Shown: positions 1 through 12,174, counted from the first letter of the stretch. The stretch is DNA of 64,000 nt from Cristatella mucedo (GCA_009760855.2 WPIO01000011.1:6642001-6706000); one strand, 5' to 3'. The notes: a model not told the origin generated them from the sequence alone. Translations and numbers: made by a program.

Positions 1-14
1 AAGAGGGTGCCTAC

Positions 15-373
15 CTTGAACATCGGTCCGACGGCGGGATTGAAGGGCGTGTCGCTGGCGTCGAGCCTGAACGGGGTGCCCTCTATCTCGCCCCACGTCA
101 TCAATGGCGACTCGCCTCCGGCGCCCGGCGCAGGTGATGGCGTGGCGACGAATCCGTAGCCGCCCACCTTCGGTGTATCGGGCACGATCTCTTTGCCGTC
201 GGGGCCGATCTTGCCGTGCATCGACATCGCTTTGATCTGGGCGCCGGCGGCGATGCTCTCGCGGCTCTTGACGGCATTGAACGGATTAACTTGATAGCGC
301 GTGTTTGCGTGCAAGATCTCGCGAGGTTTCTTGCTCGCGGCTTCCACCAGCTCCTCGGCGCTCAGCTCAACCC
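15..373 (-). CDS. ESS2: ESS2 exon 6 (last visible)
   Basis: The acceptor is TTCGCAG|GGG and the donor is TTCAAG|GTAGGC, phase 1 in and 0 out. It carries the most conserved part of the family: NTRYQVNPF, KIGPDGKEIVPDTPKVGGYG, FVATPSPAPG, ESPLMTWGEIEGTP, and DTPFNPAVGPMFK. The protein continues outside the window. Confidence 0.96.
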
Positions 374-3300
374 CTGCGAATGCAAAGAAGCGCGCAAATT
401 CGCAGCGCGACAAAAAAACGAGTGCACTTCAGCGACCCACGGCAGAAATCAAGCAACCTTGAAAGAAGCTAAGCACGACGTTCGAGCCTTGGGTGGCGAC
501 AGCACTAACGTCGCTCGAACGAATACAATCGGCATTTCGCTGACATGAAAGACGCAAACGACGCAACACCGGGCAGTGGGTGCCATTCCTCAGTGATGGC
601 TGCTTATTTCTACCGTCGCACGCCTGCTTGCGCAGTTGCTGGCGTTGCACTCCGCGTTAAACGGGCGACTTTACGATGTGGCAGCAACGGCACCGTCACG
701 CGCGAGTCGGCAACTCGGCAAGGGAATGGCAGAGGCGACTGGCAGCAAAATCAAAAGATCGAGACATAAGTGATCGACGGCGAGAGATTGGCAAGTGCGG
801 GCAGCGCGACCGACCTTGAGGGACGTACATGAGCGCATTGTCGGGCTTGTACTGCCAGGTCTGCAGCTTGGACGGATTGCCTTCCAGAGCCTTCATTGCC
901 TGCTCCTCGATACTTGGCAGTGCGAGCGCCTTCGCCAGCTCCTGTACGTGAGACGTAGGCAGAACGCGGTGAGCATCAGACCACAATGCCGCCGCCGCGT
1001 CCAAAGCTACACGAGACAACAACGGCACGTGGCTTGGAAACTGCACGGCACGCATCGCGCAACATTGCAACGTTCTTTTCCTTTGATTAAGGCGGGAGCA
1101 CCGATGAACGACGCTTCGGCAAAATCTGACAACATCGGTGCTCGGGCAAAAAGAGAGAGGGGGGGGGGCAGCAGACCCCAGACCCCTAGGCGGCCACAAG
1201 TGGCTTCCTAGCAGGCAGCTCAGAGGTATAGAGACATAAGCGAGGTCCCATGCTAGCTGCCGTCTTAGCAGTCACTCCTTCAGATCGCGGCTGAACACAA
1301 GAAAAATGACATTCTAACGCCCGACCAACGGAAGCTGCCTAGCGTAGGTGGCGCAAAAAGCACATAACCATGACGGCATACAGGATGGCGACAAGACGAG
1401 TTAAAGAAACAATCTTAGCACTACCAGGAGGCGCTCAGCACCTCCGAGTTAAACCGCGGACCTTTCGCTTGCTCAAATCAAGCACGAAGGCCACTTAGCT
1501 GCGAGCTATATAGCAAGCAATGATGCAGCAGCCGAGTTACAATCATTCAATGAGCTACCATTGCGATGTCACTAACGAGAGGATAGTTGCGAGCCACTGG
1601 TAAATAACAGCAGTAAAAACTAATCGTACACTGGCCACAATCAAATGCAAGTTTCTTTTGATGACAAGCAACAGCAATCTGTGTAATATCAAACGTAGTA
1701 TTATTTGCATCTCAAGGCGCCCAAAAGACGAGCAACAACACTCACCTCATCTTGGACGCCTTCCTTTTCATACAGCCAGGCGAATCTCCTTTTGCGGTTA
1801 TTCTCGCTCGTCTCCATTATGTCGCCAAACGAGTCATTGTCCTCACTGGTATTCTTGTGCAGAAACCTATCCAGGGATACGGTCGCTGCCTTGGAAGCTC
1901 CTACAAAACAAGTTAAAAAACGCTTGCTGGCACCGCTTTCGTCCCGCCAACTAAGCAGGAGCGCTCGGGTATGCAAACGGCAGCTGCCTAGCAATGCCGG
2001 TAGCTCTTACGGCTCACGAAGCGAGCCGGCTCGAAGCCACGTGACCCAAGCACCACGTGATGAGCGCAAATCTCCCTCTTGCGCTGCACGCCGTTGACCA
2101 TAGTGCAGGCAGGTAACCAGAAGCAGGAGCTTCGAGCCCGGATCCAACCGGATGCAAGCATTCCATTCCTCTCTCAATAATGGGGAAGGCCCCCTTCGGG
2201 CACGCCCACCACTGCAAGTCCTCCGGCTATAGCACATTGAGGACTCTTAAGTTACTCGCCGCGCAGCAACAGACGGCGCCAAATGGAGGCTGTGGGCAGG
2301 CTAAAGTAGGCGCATCGAATACCAGCAGGAGGAGGGGGCTGGTACCAACACGTAGGTTCTAGCACCCACCGCTCGAGCTCAGGCTATGATGGACCTTTTC
2401 CTTGGTACGGCTTCGGCGCTGCGAGGCGAGCAGGGGGCGGCAGCTGGACAGAGCAGGACGCATGCACTGACTCAATGGAACACAGGACTGCTCAGTTAGC
2501 AATCTTTGCCACCTTCCACCTGCAAGTGGTCGCGAGAAAAGCCTGCTAGCTCGTGACACCCCGATGCCGAGCCCGGTGTCAACCGTGTTGCGCCAATCGC
2601 GACACTCTGGTCTTGCCTTCAAGCACTCACTTCTGCCACTCAAACAGTCACACAAGCACGGGAATAGTAATAATAATAATAATAATACGTGTCACATTTG
2701 TATGCAGCAAATGTAAAGCACCTAGAAAGAGATTTGAGTTCTCTGAGGGCGTTTTATCAAGTGTATTACTATTATTATTATTATTATTATTATTATAGTA
2801 CCCCCACAGAACTTGAATCGCTTTCTAGGCACTTTACATATGCAGTCAAGGAAGTGTGATCAAATGGTTAGTGGTAACATGCGCAACGTCAACAAGCATA
2901 GCATGGTTAGAGGATAATCAGGGGGTCACAAGCTGTGACCACCACTCTTACATCTAGGCAGGTGTGGCCGTGTCGTCGAAGGCACACTCTCGGGATAATG
3001 CTGGCTCGCACTTATAGACACCCATCCGCCTGCCCACGAAACTACTTTAGAAAGCTGACTCGTAAGAGCTAAACGAGCGAGACACAATCTGCGGCTAGCT
3101 GGTGACAACGGGTGACTCGGGGTCACACCACTATCCCCACTCCTCCATCTAGGCAGGGCTGGCTGTGTCGGTGCAGGTTCGTGCTCTCGGCATTACGGGA
3201 ATAAAGAGACTGACCGCGCACACACACTCGCGCGTCGCCGACTTCAACGCTTACCCGTAGACTGCTGAGACAGCTGAGACTCGGTGGCATTCGTGGCTGA

Positions 3301-4385
3301 ATCGCTTGCATTTTTCCTCTGCTGCCGCTGTGCTTCCACCGGCTCAGCCGACTTCGAAGTCGCGTCAGGCGTCTCAAATGTTGCCGGTGTCATGTCTGCG
3401 AGCAGACATCATCAAGTATCGATCACGCATACCGAGGATCGATCACAGAGAATAGTCACCTCTGCATGCTTTCGTCAGCCGAGCTGAGACACGACGAGCA
3501 GAGCCGCTGGCATAAATGTACTCAGCATGCAAATGGCAGTGTAAAAAAATGGAACCTGAGAGTTTGAGGCCCTCTAACCTCTCAGGATAGAAAAAAACGA
3601 CATCGTCCTGGAAGTCATGACTGCCCTCAATGAGGGAAGCAGTGGAGATTCCTGACTAGTAACTTCTAGATTTTAACCATGGTTTCAAATTTCAACAAAA
3701 GTCAGTCACAGCTGCTTAGACTTTGAGTGCGCTATAGAAAAATACACCCACAGTCTTTGTGGCTTTGTGGAGTTACACATCGAGATACACGACATCGTTG
3801 GCAACACGATTGGCCAACTTCCTGGCCGACCAAAAAGTTGTGTAATTTTTTTACTTTATTTGAGCAGGTCACTACACTTGCCCATGGTAATATTTTTTTT
3901 TATAGGCTCGGTACTTGACTTAAGTGGCGATTCTTGCCTTACAACAAGAGCCGGATTCAAAACACAGGAGAAAAGTGCCGTGGCATCGATTTCTTTTTTT
4001 TTGTTTTGAGTTGTTTTCGAACTATGTCACATACGGTTGTGTATGCTCAAAATGGCATACTTCAAACCATTGATGATAGCTCAGAAAATGTCTGTCGTGG
4101 TTGCTGGGGCACATATTTAGAGGTAAACTTAAAAAAATAAAACTTGAAAACTTGCTCCAGATATTGCAAAAACATGGTCGTTTCGCATGGTTTTGCACTT
4201 ATTAAGCAAACCTATTTGTTACAAACATTGCTACCTTGTATAAATCATGTGTCCTAGTGAAATTCTTTTGGCAAACAGTCCATAAAATGCTGCTGAAGTG
4301 TTTGAGGTTATATCTTGATCCCCCTGGGTGCATGGATTTTTCAGGCCTGCACTGAATCTATAAACTATGTAACGTGCGTGTGTGT

Positions 4386-4462
<77 letters not shown>

Positions 4463-7400
4463 TATAATATATATATATATTATATATATATATATCGAGT
4501 GCAAAAGTATCGACGACGCTTGTTTATGATGAATAATAGGAATTCGATCACAAAACATGAGATCGAAACACAGAGAACGTCTTCCCAATTAAAATAATGC
4601 TTGTCGCGGTGGCCTTTTCATAAAAAAATTTATATAACAGAAAATAACGAAATAAAGCTTATTCGACCCTTTTAATTTGTTTAAAATGGCATTTCTTTTT
4701 TGAGCACCTTGAAAACAACTGATTGCTCGTTTTTTAATTTGCTCAGACAGCTGCAGTAGCATGAAAGAAACAGCACACTAACTATGCTTATTTCCTTTAG
4801 TCAAGCTATTGCCCATCGGAATGCCACACAACATCTAGTAAACTGCCTTTACAAAGGGCTTGCTGTCGACATGCTAATACAAATACTAGAACAAGCTGAT
4901 AAAGAGTAAAGCTTTAAGCATTACTACATCCCTTTAGGCATCACTACATCCCTGCACGAGTTCATGCTTGAGGCCTGCAGGCTGCTACCGGGAAGCTAGT
5001 GGATACGGATACGATTAGGCTACGACTAGATTGAGGTGGACCACAGACCAGGTTTGATCGTCTTCAAATGAAACCAAAGATAGACATGCAAACGTGCAGG
5101 CAGGACTGACAGCAGACACGCCATGCTATTTATTAACAGCAAGCCATCCCTTCGTTTCACTGCATCACTCGACCTCAAAATAAAAGACAACATATGAACG
5201 AACACAGCTATCTGTTACAATCCAATGTGTAATATATCATAGGGCCACACGCAGAAATACTTACAGATATCAGGAGTCTCTGGATTCCTTTGCCTCGAGC
5301 CATATTTGATATGAATAGCACGAAGCTTTTCGACATCATTTTTCTGAACAGCTTCTAAATAATCGCTTTGTGCCCTCAGCTTGGGCAGATCCGGGAAAAA
5401 GTCTCGTTCAATAATTTTGCTAATGCCCTATAAAAGACATTTACTTGTATGTCATTACTGCCAGCTGAGGAAAGACTAGATCAGGGAACGACGTACGGAT
5501 GGTTACACTTTGTAGAGTAGCAGAAAAAGCTCAGATGAAGAGCTCGATGATATATAGATATATTATAGATATAGAGCAGCAAATTAGCACTACACGGCAG
5601 AACAAAGACAGGCAAGCACACGCTCTCTCAGCTATGCGCCTCAACACAGCACACAGAAAGAGGGAAGTAGGGGAGACATCCATCAAGCCCCATCTTACAA
5701 AACTTTCCTTGCAATTCGACTGCCGTGATCAGTCATAGCCAGGATTGGGCTATGCAGTGGGGCGACCCTGACCTAAAGTCGCCAATTCAACCGAGAGGCC
5801 AATACACTGCCCGCTGTTGTTCGGAACTGAGGCTAGCAACCACACCGAAATCACGGTAGGCTGTCTGCAAACGTGCTTCCTTAAATGTCGCAATGATAAT
5901 TTGCAGCTAACAGTGTCATTCCTTTTGGATATGCTGCAGCTAGCATTGCCATTCCCTTTCGATGTCAGATATCCTTGTTATTAGCGTTGTCAATGAAATG
6001 TCATGTCCGTAAACGTTATCTGGGAGACTCGGAGGTAGGAACTGCTTTGGCAGTCGCCAATGTCCTCGTTAATACTCGCCGTGTAGTGCGGTTTTCTTTA
6101 GAGAGGCTGTGGCAGTGCGGAAGACCAATTATTTACTTCTGAAGCTACCGTTTTCATCTCAGGACTGGTCGCGTTTGTACGGCTGATTCTATCTGGCATG
6201 CTATGAAGTCGAAGCCTTGGGCCATATCGATAGGGCAACTTGCCTGGTGCTCCGCTTTTTAATCTTCCAGTACTGAATTTCTTTATCACAGTATAGGAAC
6301 GAGGGCCAGTGGCCGCTGGCACACCCAAAGGGACTCCACCCTTCCTTTGACTAGCTGCCTTAGCTGATGCTGGGCCCAGTGACTGAATAGATTATATAAC
6401 AGAGGGGACTGGGCACCACGCGATGACACACACGCACAGACTAGCGACCATAATTTGCCGTACCCAATCAATGATGACCACTTAAGTCAACTACAGCTGT
6501 AGGCAGTTTTGAAATCTACCCGATCCAAAAGAGCAGAATGGATGCCAAAATAAACACGGCCCAAAACACAATTTATCTAGCATGACAACCACAGAAAAGT
6601 GATAGAGGCACTACTGACGTGGCCCCCTTCCCAATTAACAATGTCTGCTATTTGAGCTGGCACGGACTCGACGAGTTTCAGAGTTACATCGGATGGTACA
6701 GCATGCCAAACCACTTGCAATTTGTCCCAAAATTCGACCGGTAATCTTACGCTAGTTTCTACATGTTTCAGCCTATGCTGAACCTTCAATCGAAGTCCAG
6801 TGGCTGAGCTGCCAAGTCCAATCAAGGTTTGCTTCTTTGTGTGGTTTTGTCAGTAGTGGAGCTTTTTTTCGAACCAAGCCCGTGTTGGTTGAGCCTTGGC
6901 CTCGATGTCTGCTCACTGTGGATCATGCCGGTGCAAAGCTTTAGTGTATTGGCATGGACTCGAGCGGATGCAAAACAGGCCTTCAATGGGACTCCATTAT
7001 CAGGAGCCGATCATCCCCCGGTAGAAACCCGAGGGCATCCAGCCGAAGGCCGGTTCTTCATCGTCCCTAGCACTGACATTTTCCAAATGTTACATCGGAC
7101 AGCTTTCTCTTTTATACCCAGCTTCCGAGCGTCTCTCGTTTGCTCAACTTCCCAAGATGTAAGACCACAGCTGGCCTCTCACACAGAGTCCATAAGGTGG
7201 CCTCCCTTAGCCATATGTGCTTCAACTGCACACACGTATCGATACGGTCTGCCGGCTGCAGCCAAGGTCACTGGGTGTCTGCCAAATTTTCCCAGTGTGC
7301 TAGCGTGTCAAGAACACACCAAGAACACATCGCAACTTCTATTAGACGAAAAGCATATGCAAATGCCACCCAAGTGATGTCGGCCATATTTAATGGTACA

Positions 7401-10267
7401 ACAACAAATCAAATTGGCTGTGCTTGTAGATTTTTAAGCATTATTATCGTTTTGCATGTCAATGAATGAGCAGAGTTATACCTCCAGCCCAGCTACCAAA
7501 ATCCGGAACCGCAGCCGGCCATCGAGAACGGTGTTATCCGTTTGCTAAGGTTCATCAATACATATGCATACTTCTGAATTCCTCGGATTCAGTACTCTCA
7601 AGTCCTCCTGAGCAATGGGTTACCAAGCAAAACTAGTTTAAAAAATAAAAAATAAAATTCATTTATATAGCACCCCAAGAGAACTTAATCTCTTTTCTCA
7701 TGCTGCTTCGAGGCTCGAGCCCACGACCTCAGCCAGACCTTGGTGGGGGGGGGAGCACCTTAACCACTGGGCCAAACCATCACGGCATCTAATTGCTGCA
7801 TACAATGACAATCATGGGGCTGTTACAGAGCGATAGAGTCACACTTATGAACTGCTAGCAACATGCAGGAATGGAGGCATGTGAATAGGTTATTAATAAC
7901 ATGCCCAGTTGTTAATATTACACACAAGAACACAGACAAATCAAATGAGTCAGCAAATGCTAAGAGGAACAGGTGGGCTTTTAGCTTATTCTTAAATGCC
8001 ACCAAGTCATAGGATGTTGTTACCGTCAGAGGGTAGTTACTCAACGCAGGTCGGGAGTAAGTTCGAGGCTTTGAGAGCACACGAACTGATGGCACGGTCT
8101 CCAAAGGCTTTGAGATTGGTTAGAGGCACAGCAAAATGACGTCAGAAGAGCAGACGGCACGATGCCAAGCCTAAGTAGGAAGAATTTCAGATAGGTAGGC
8201 TGGGGATAGAATGCACGGGCCCATAAGTGCCTACTTTCAGCTACATAACGTTGCTAAAAGTCGGGCTTGCTTAGACAGGGGTACTACATCCAATATGGTT
8301 CATGCATTTGTCACATCCAGTCACGACCTCTGAAACTCACTAGTTGCTGGTCGGTCTACCGGCCTGTGCAATCAGGCGCTTACAGCTGGTGCAAAGCTCT
8401 GCAGCTAGGCTTGTCTGTCGTGAGCATTCGCAGTTGCCACATCACACCACTTCTCGCCGACCTGCACAGGCTTCCAGTCAAGCAACGCATCGACTTCAAA
8501 GTTTTTTCACTCACTTTTAGGCCCCTTCATTTTTTGGCTCCAGCCTACCTATCAGGTCTACTCCCCCAGCAGGCTAAGCATCGTACCACCCACTTTTCGG
8601 AATCTAACTGTTTACCCATACCTCGTACAAATCTCAAATCCTTTGAGACCGTGCCTTTAGTTCGTATACTCCCAAAGCCTGGAACTCGCTCCCGACCTGC
8701 ATTACGACATCTCCTGACTTGACTACATTTAAAAAGAAATAAGAAACACACCTATTTATCAGAGCATTTAGTGGGTCCATGTGAATCGTCCTTTATGTGC
8801 TTATGCATGCTGACACTGTGCATGCTGCCACTAACCATACTTGCATGCTGACCCTGTGCATGTCACCCTCTAACCATACTATTCTTGTTGTCATTGAGCA
8901 TGCTACCACAAACCAATCGATCGTGCTTCCTTTGCAGCAATTGTAAGGTGCCTAAAAAGAGACTGCGTTCTCTGAGGGCGCTATATCAAGTGCATTATTA
9001 TTTTATCGATTGACGGAGGAACCTTGCAGTCGGTATGCTGCTTGATGGGAAGTCGGGGCAGGTCAATGAGAAGCGATATACTGGGGCAATTTGCACTGTC
9101 ACGACACACATGCCTTAACTGCCGAGTTTCAAACCAACTGTAAGTTTCTTATTACACAGGCAGGAGGGCCTACGAATGGTGAGTTACAGAAGCCGGACTG
9201 GATGTCAAAAAGGCATGGACATGACGAGACAGTAGGTAGACTTGACAGCAATTGAAGCTGGCTAGCTCTGGCGAAAGTACTGTGAGAAGCACTGCTGCCT
9301 ACTAAATGTAGACTTCTTTTCAGACTCAGAGAAGCTCTTGCCCACTCTACCGTTTTTCTAATATGAGCAGTCGGCATTCAAAGCGGTTCTAGCACAGAAG
9401 ATCTTCGCAGAACTCCATAAAATGTCGCTTCCTGACCCACGGCAAGCGTTTCTGGGGGGGGGGGCACAGCAGCTATGCTGCTTGGTGTCAAGCCAACGCG
9501 GCACAACCCAACTAACACGGCGCCAGCCAGTGCGGCAGGCTGCTTCGCGAAGGTGTCACCGACGTCACACGTCCTCCAAGCGCCGTAAGATGCTTTAAGA
9601 TTCACCACGAACAGGTCCGTTAGTCAGGGTCCTGGATCGCACGTACCTCCTACAGCGCGATCAGCACTCCTCAGCCCCCGCGGCAAAGATGGACCTCGGC
9701 AAATGAGGTTTCGCTGGCCCAGCGGTTCTTCGCCTCGACGGGCCAGCGGCACCGGCTGTCCCAAAGCTCCAGCGTAACGCCGTGCGTATCGCAGGGGGGG
9801 GTGGGAGAAGGCGGTACGCGAACCCATTTTGGAACAACAAAGATCGTCAGCGAAACGAAACACGCTACTAAGACTGCAGCCGGACACCAGGGATAGGACC
9901 GCATTGGTAGTAGCTGAGTAAATGCGCAGATAAAGAGAAGCGATGTTTGGGCGGGGGGGGGGGGGGGGGGGAGGAGGAGAGCTGGGACTACATATCGTGC
10001 AGCAGTCGCTAAAGAAAGTCTCACATAAGCTCCACGAACGCCGAGAGGTAAACGCGGAATAGACAAATGAGAAGCCAAGTTAGCATGCAGCACTTACACT
10101 GCGCAGGACCTGCACGCAGGCTAACGGCTGCTCGCGCGACAGCGCGACTGGCTAACCTCTATGTATGTTTCCTCATCGAGTATAGCTTTCACTGGCCTCG
10201 TAGTGCTAGTTGTCGTTGACGATTTAGCGATCTGCAAGGTTGACTTGTCGACAGCTTGAAGGGCCAT
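15..10267 (-). CDS. ESS2: ESS2 (DGCR14) splicing factor homologue, 3'-partial gene
   Basis: Nuclear protein of the ESS2/DGCR14 family, associated with spliceosomal C complexes in other animals. Exons in transcript order are 10267-10157, 5427-5265, 3395-3255, 1900-1746, 941-815 and 373-15. All introns are GT-AG and every junction phase agrees (0,1,1,0,1,0), giving 352 residues. Family landmarks appear in order: DEETYIE joined across intron 1 to GISKIIERDFFPDL (residues 31-51), YMTPATFETP restored across intron 2 (92-101), the block around DRFLHKNTSEDNDSF (exon 4), NALMYVPQG at the exon 5/6 junction, and KIGPDGKEIVPD, GGYGFVATPSPAPG and ESPLMTWGEIEGTP in exon 6. Human ESS2 has about 476 residues, so roughly the last 100 lie left of the window. 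The last visible exon ends cleanly at a donor (GT at 14-13). The introns are large and filled with LINE, SINE and Tc1 debris. No disabling change is seen. Confidence 0.95.
374..814. other. ESS2 intron 5
   Basis: Short intron with no repeat or other gene recognised. Confidence 0.7.
815..941 (-). CDS. ESS2: ESS2 exon 5
   Basis: The acceptor is GTACAG|GAGCTG and the donor is CAAG|GTCGGT, phase 0 in and 1 out. It encodes ELAKALALPSIEEQAMKALE followed by W-Y-K-P-DNALMYVPQ, the family's NALMYxPxG motif. Confidence 0.93.
942..1745. other. ESS2 intron 4
   Basis: No repeat family or coding signal recognised apart from a short G run near 1163. Confidence 0.6.
1746..1900 (-). CDS. ESS2: ESS2 exon 4
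   Basis: The acceptor is TTGTAG|GAGC and the donor is GATGAG|GTGAGT, phase 1 in and 0 out. It encodes the block TVSLDRFLHKNTSEDNDSF, then DIMETSENNRKRRFAWLYEKE, cut here for length, which matches the family's central helix. Confidence 0.95.
2660..2935. repeat. Two L2-type LINE 3' tails back to back
   Basis: A plus-strand tail at about 2700-2797 (GCAAATGTAAAGC, then CTAGAAAGAG, then TTCTCTGAGGGCG and ATT repeats) meets a minus-strand copy of the same tail (about 2798-2935) at the ATT microsatellite. Lies in ESS2 intron 3. Confidence 0.8.
3255..3395 (-). CDS. ESS2: ESS2 exon 3
   Basis: The acceptor is CTCGCAG|ACATG and the donor is ACGG|GTAAGC, phase 1 in and 1 out. It opens with YMTPATFETP, a family hallmark, then a Gln/Ser/Thr-rich linker (residues about 102-139) typical of the poorly conserved middle. 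Confidence 0.93.
3700..3790 (+). repeat. LINE family-B 3' tail fragment
   Basis: Matches copies at about 15205-15440 and 34236-34482 in the tail reading GAGTGCGCTATA, then CTTTGTGGAGTTACA. Lies in ESS2 intron 2. Confidence 0.65.
4387..4496. repeat. TA dinucleotide microsatellite
   Basis: About 110 nt of TA/AT repeat with a few phase slips, in ESS2 intron 2. Confidence 0.97.
5265..5427 (-). CDS. ESS2: ESS2 exon 2
   Basis: The acceptor is ...TATAG|GGCATT and the donor is ATCT|GTAAGT, phase 0 in and phase 1 out. It encodes GISKIIERDFFPDLPKLR and a helical stretch ending NPETPDI, matching the family's N-terminal conserved region. Confidence 0.95.
6594..7140 (-). pseudogene. Deleted Tc1/mariner transposase remnant
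   Basis: Reverse-strand pieces match both ends of a Tc1-like transposase. At 7030-7135 is an N-terminal helix-turn-helix remnant, ARKLGIKEKAVRCNIW then KNRPSAGCPRVST (family: ARxLGVSxxTVxRI...RPRSGRPRVTT). At about 6594-6760 is the C-terminus, EFWDKLQVVWHAVPSDVTLK then LVESVPAQIADIV and GGH. The catalytic middle is missing or unrecognisable and stops are present, so it is dead. Lies in ESS2 intron 1. Confidence 0.75.
7635..7785 (-). repeat. tRNA-derived SINE, family 1
   Basis: On the minus strand: A-box-like TTTGGCCCAGTGGTTAAGG, B-box-like GTGGGCTCGAGCC, and a body ending AAGTTCTCTTGGGGTGCTAT with an AT-rich tail. Same family as 33563-33712 and 34572-34730. Confidence 0.82.
7845..8260 (-). 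repeat. L2-clade LINE 3' end
   Basis: Reverse strand encodes the decayed C-terminal motif of L2-type reverse-transcriptase proteins (ETVPSVRVLSKPRTYSRPAL, then FKNKLKAHLF) followed by the shared 3'UTR. It abuts an opposite-strand copy at 8262. Confidence 0.8.
8262..9005 (+). repeat. L2-clade LINE 3' end
   Basis: Carries CRSCHITPLLADLHRLPVKQ-like sequence, RIDFKVFSLTFRPLHFLAPA, YLSGLLP and RTNLKSFETVPLVR in broken frames, then the 3'UTR and the terminal TCTGAGGGCGCTATATCAAG with ATT repeats. Confidence 0.88.
9005..9400 (-). repeat. L2-clade LINE fragment
   Basis: The reverse strand matches the part upstream of the conserved LHWLP motif in other copies (a CN-S-LVGPPACVI-NLQLV remnant). Heavily decayed. 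Confidence 0.6.
10157..10267 (-). CDS. ESS2: ESS2 exon 1 (start codon)
   Basis: The ATG is at 10267-10265 (reverse strand). The exon encodes 37 residues, a Ser/Thr-rich leader followed by the conserved ILDEETYIE, and ends at donor GAG|GTTAGC in phase 0. The next exon opens with GISKI, restoring the family's EG(L/I) junction. This start was chosen because it is the only in-frame ATG upstream of the conserved block in this exon. Confidence 0.92.
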
Positions 10268-10904
10268 CGCGTAGAGCTGAGAGCCAGCTGAAAGAAGCGA
10301 ACAGGTCGAGAGCTACAAATGAAGTACGACGGCAGTCGCAAGTGACGGATGTCCGGTTTATTAATATAAGTAAAAAAAGCATAATTTAAATATTATTAGG
10401 ATAAAATAATTAATCAAGCCTTTTTATGATTTTAAAAGAGATTAAGTAGTATTTAGAGGTACGTTGTTTACGGCTGCCGTGCGAAGGCAGACAGGATGTG
10501 AAAACAAGTTATCTCCACTTGAGGAAGTTAATACCATCTAGCCATTGGTGGACCGTCAGTTCAGCCTCTCGCGAAGATACACCAATTATAATTTATTAGC
10601 GATAGATGAATATTTCTGTCTAGAATTTACATTGCTGAGTGGACTCGCCAACTTAAGTAACCCGTCAGAGAGAGCAAAAACCCGTGATAAGCTTACCTCA
10701 ACCGGTCCCAAGCAGACGAACTGTAGAAGCATAGAGGGCCATTGTAGAGAATGCGAACGATGATGGTGGCGTGATGATCTAGTGTACTAAAAAGTAGCAT
10801 CGGCAGCTACTTTACAGGTTTTCAATGCATTTCCTATTGCATTGACGTGATTCTTGGTTGGCGATTGCGTTCTTAGAAGCGGTGCGTAGCGGCTTCTATT
10901 TCTG
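10268..10904. other. Upstream region of ESS2
   Basis: The ESS2 promoter should lie at the left end of this stretch by position. No core element, repeat or gene was recognised; 10370-10445 is AT-rich. Confidence 0.4.
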
Positions 10905-11065
10905 GAAAAATGTTAGCTAATTTAAGAGCGTCATTTGTACAGCGGCAGAGGAGCCTTAACGGCCATCACCATCGCTTGCAGTTGGCTAAACAGGATTGCC
11001 TACTGCAGGATTCGAACTCACGACCTGGGTCGTGAAGAGCGAGCACCTGAACTCATGGGCTGTCG
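10905..11065 (-). repeat. tRNA-derived SINE, family 2
   Basis: The reverse strand reads GTGCTCGCTCTTCACGACC, then GTGAGTTCGAATCCTGC (B-box-like), then a body with AACTGCAAGCGATGGTGATG and GCTCCTCTGCCGCTGTACAA. The same body is at 48645-48775 on the plus strand, and a head-only copy is near 39966. Confidence 0.75.
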
Positions 11066-11204
11066 CGTCCCCTAAGAATTAGGCTGCAAACGTAGCGTTC
11101 GTAGCTGCAATAGTCTCAGCCGACATGCGCAAAATATCGGTGACGCTCTTCACCTTCTGAAACGGAACTGTGCAGCTTATAGATGCAGCACATATACATA
11201 CATG

Positions 11205-11770
11205 CGTGTTGTGCTGAGCATAACAGTCGCCATATAACACCACTTCTCGCCAACCTGCACTGGCTCCCCATCAAGCAGCGTATCGACGTATCCATCGACT
11301 TCAGGGGTTTTCCACTCTTTTTTAAGTTTCATCGTTATCTTGCTCCAGTATAACTAGCTGAAATGCTTTCAAATCAGACTAGGTGTCGTACCACCCGCTC
11401 TGCTGACTCAAATCGTCTAGCTATGCCCTAAGCGAACCTGACATTCTTTGGAGACCGTGCCTAAAGTTCTTTAGCACCCAAAGCCTGGAACACTCCAGAG
11501 AGACGTCGCGATATCCTTCGACTTGACAACAATTAAAATGAAGCTAAAAACGCACCTGTTTCTAACTGCATTTGCTGGGTCCTTGTTGTTCGTCCTTTGT
11601 GTGCTTATGCGTGCTATCAAAGTGCATGTTTCCACCAACCATATTTGCGATACTTTGCGTGTAACAAATAACCGTATAAAGCATGTTGACAAGTTATGTA
11701 TGCCGAAAGTAGTGGAGCTCGGTAGTAACGAAGAGCTCAAGATAAAAAGTCCATATCCATAGCGTAGAGA
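11205..11770 (+). repeat. L2-clade LINE 3' end, decayed
   Basis: Contains HHFSPTCTGSPSSSVSTYP-like remnants, RAFSS-like PKAWN sequence and TIKMKLKTHLFLTAFAGS before the 3'UTR. Confidence 0.75.
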
Positions 11771-12174
11771 AGTCTACTTGACTGTGATGCAGGGTTACGA
11801 GCGTTCAACAGTGGCCGTGACGTAACTCAACCCCAAAGCCTGGCATCAAATCCAGGAGTAAAACTGCCGGCCTATTACAGGTGTTCTGATTTTGTGCGGC
11901 CTTGGCCACGTTATCACAAGAGCGGCTTCCAGCTGCTATAATTCAGGAAACGCAAATAGGGAATGTCAGTCATAATATTAGCAAGCCACAGAGTCAGTGT
12001 AGCTGATCTGAGACGGCAATGAAGATTTCGGACGGTCGAGAAGTGACAGTACTACCATCTTGCGAAAATTAGATCTATTTTCACTGCGTGGAGTGATAAT
12101 GTTGCACTCACTTTAATTCCGATATGAACCGGATATAAAATATAGTTAGGAAGTTATTTAATTATAGGAATAAT

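Noticed and set aside
7140-7380. CFNC...H...C zinc-knuckle-like sequence on the plus strand
   Set aside because: Spacing does not match a CCHC knuckle and it partly overlaps the opposite-strand Tc1 remnant region; no retroelement context.
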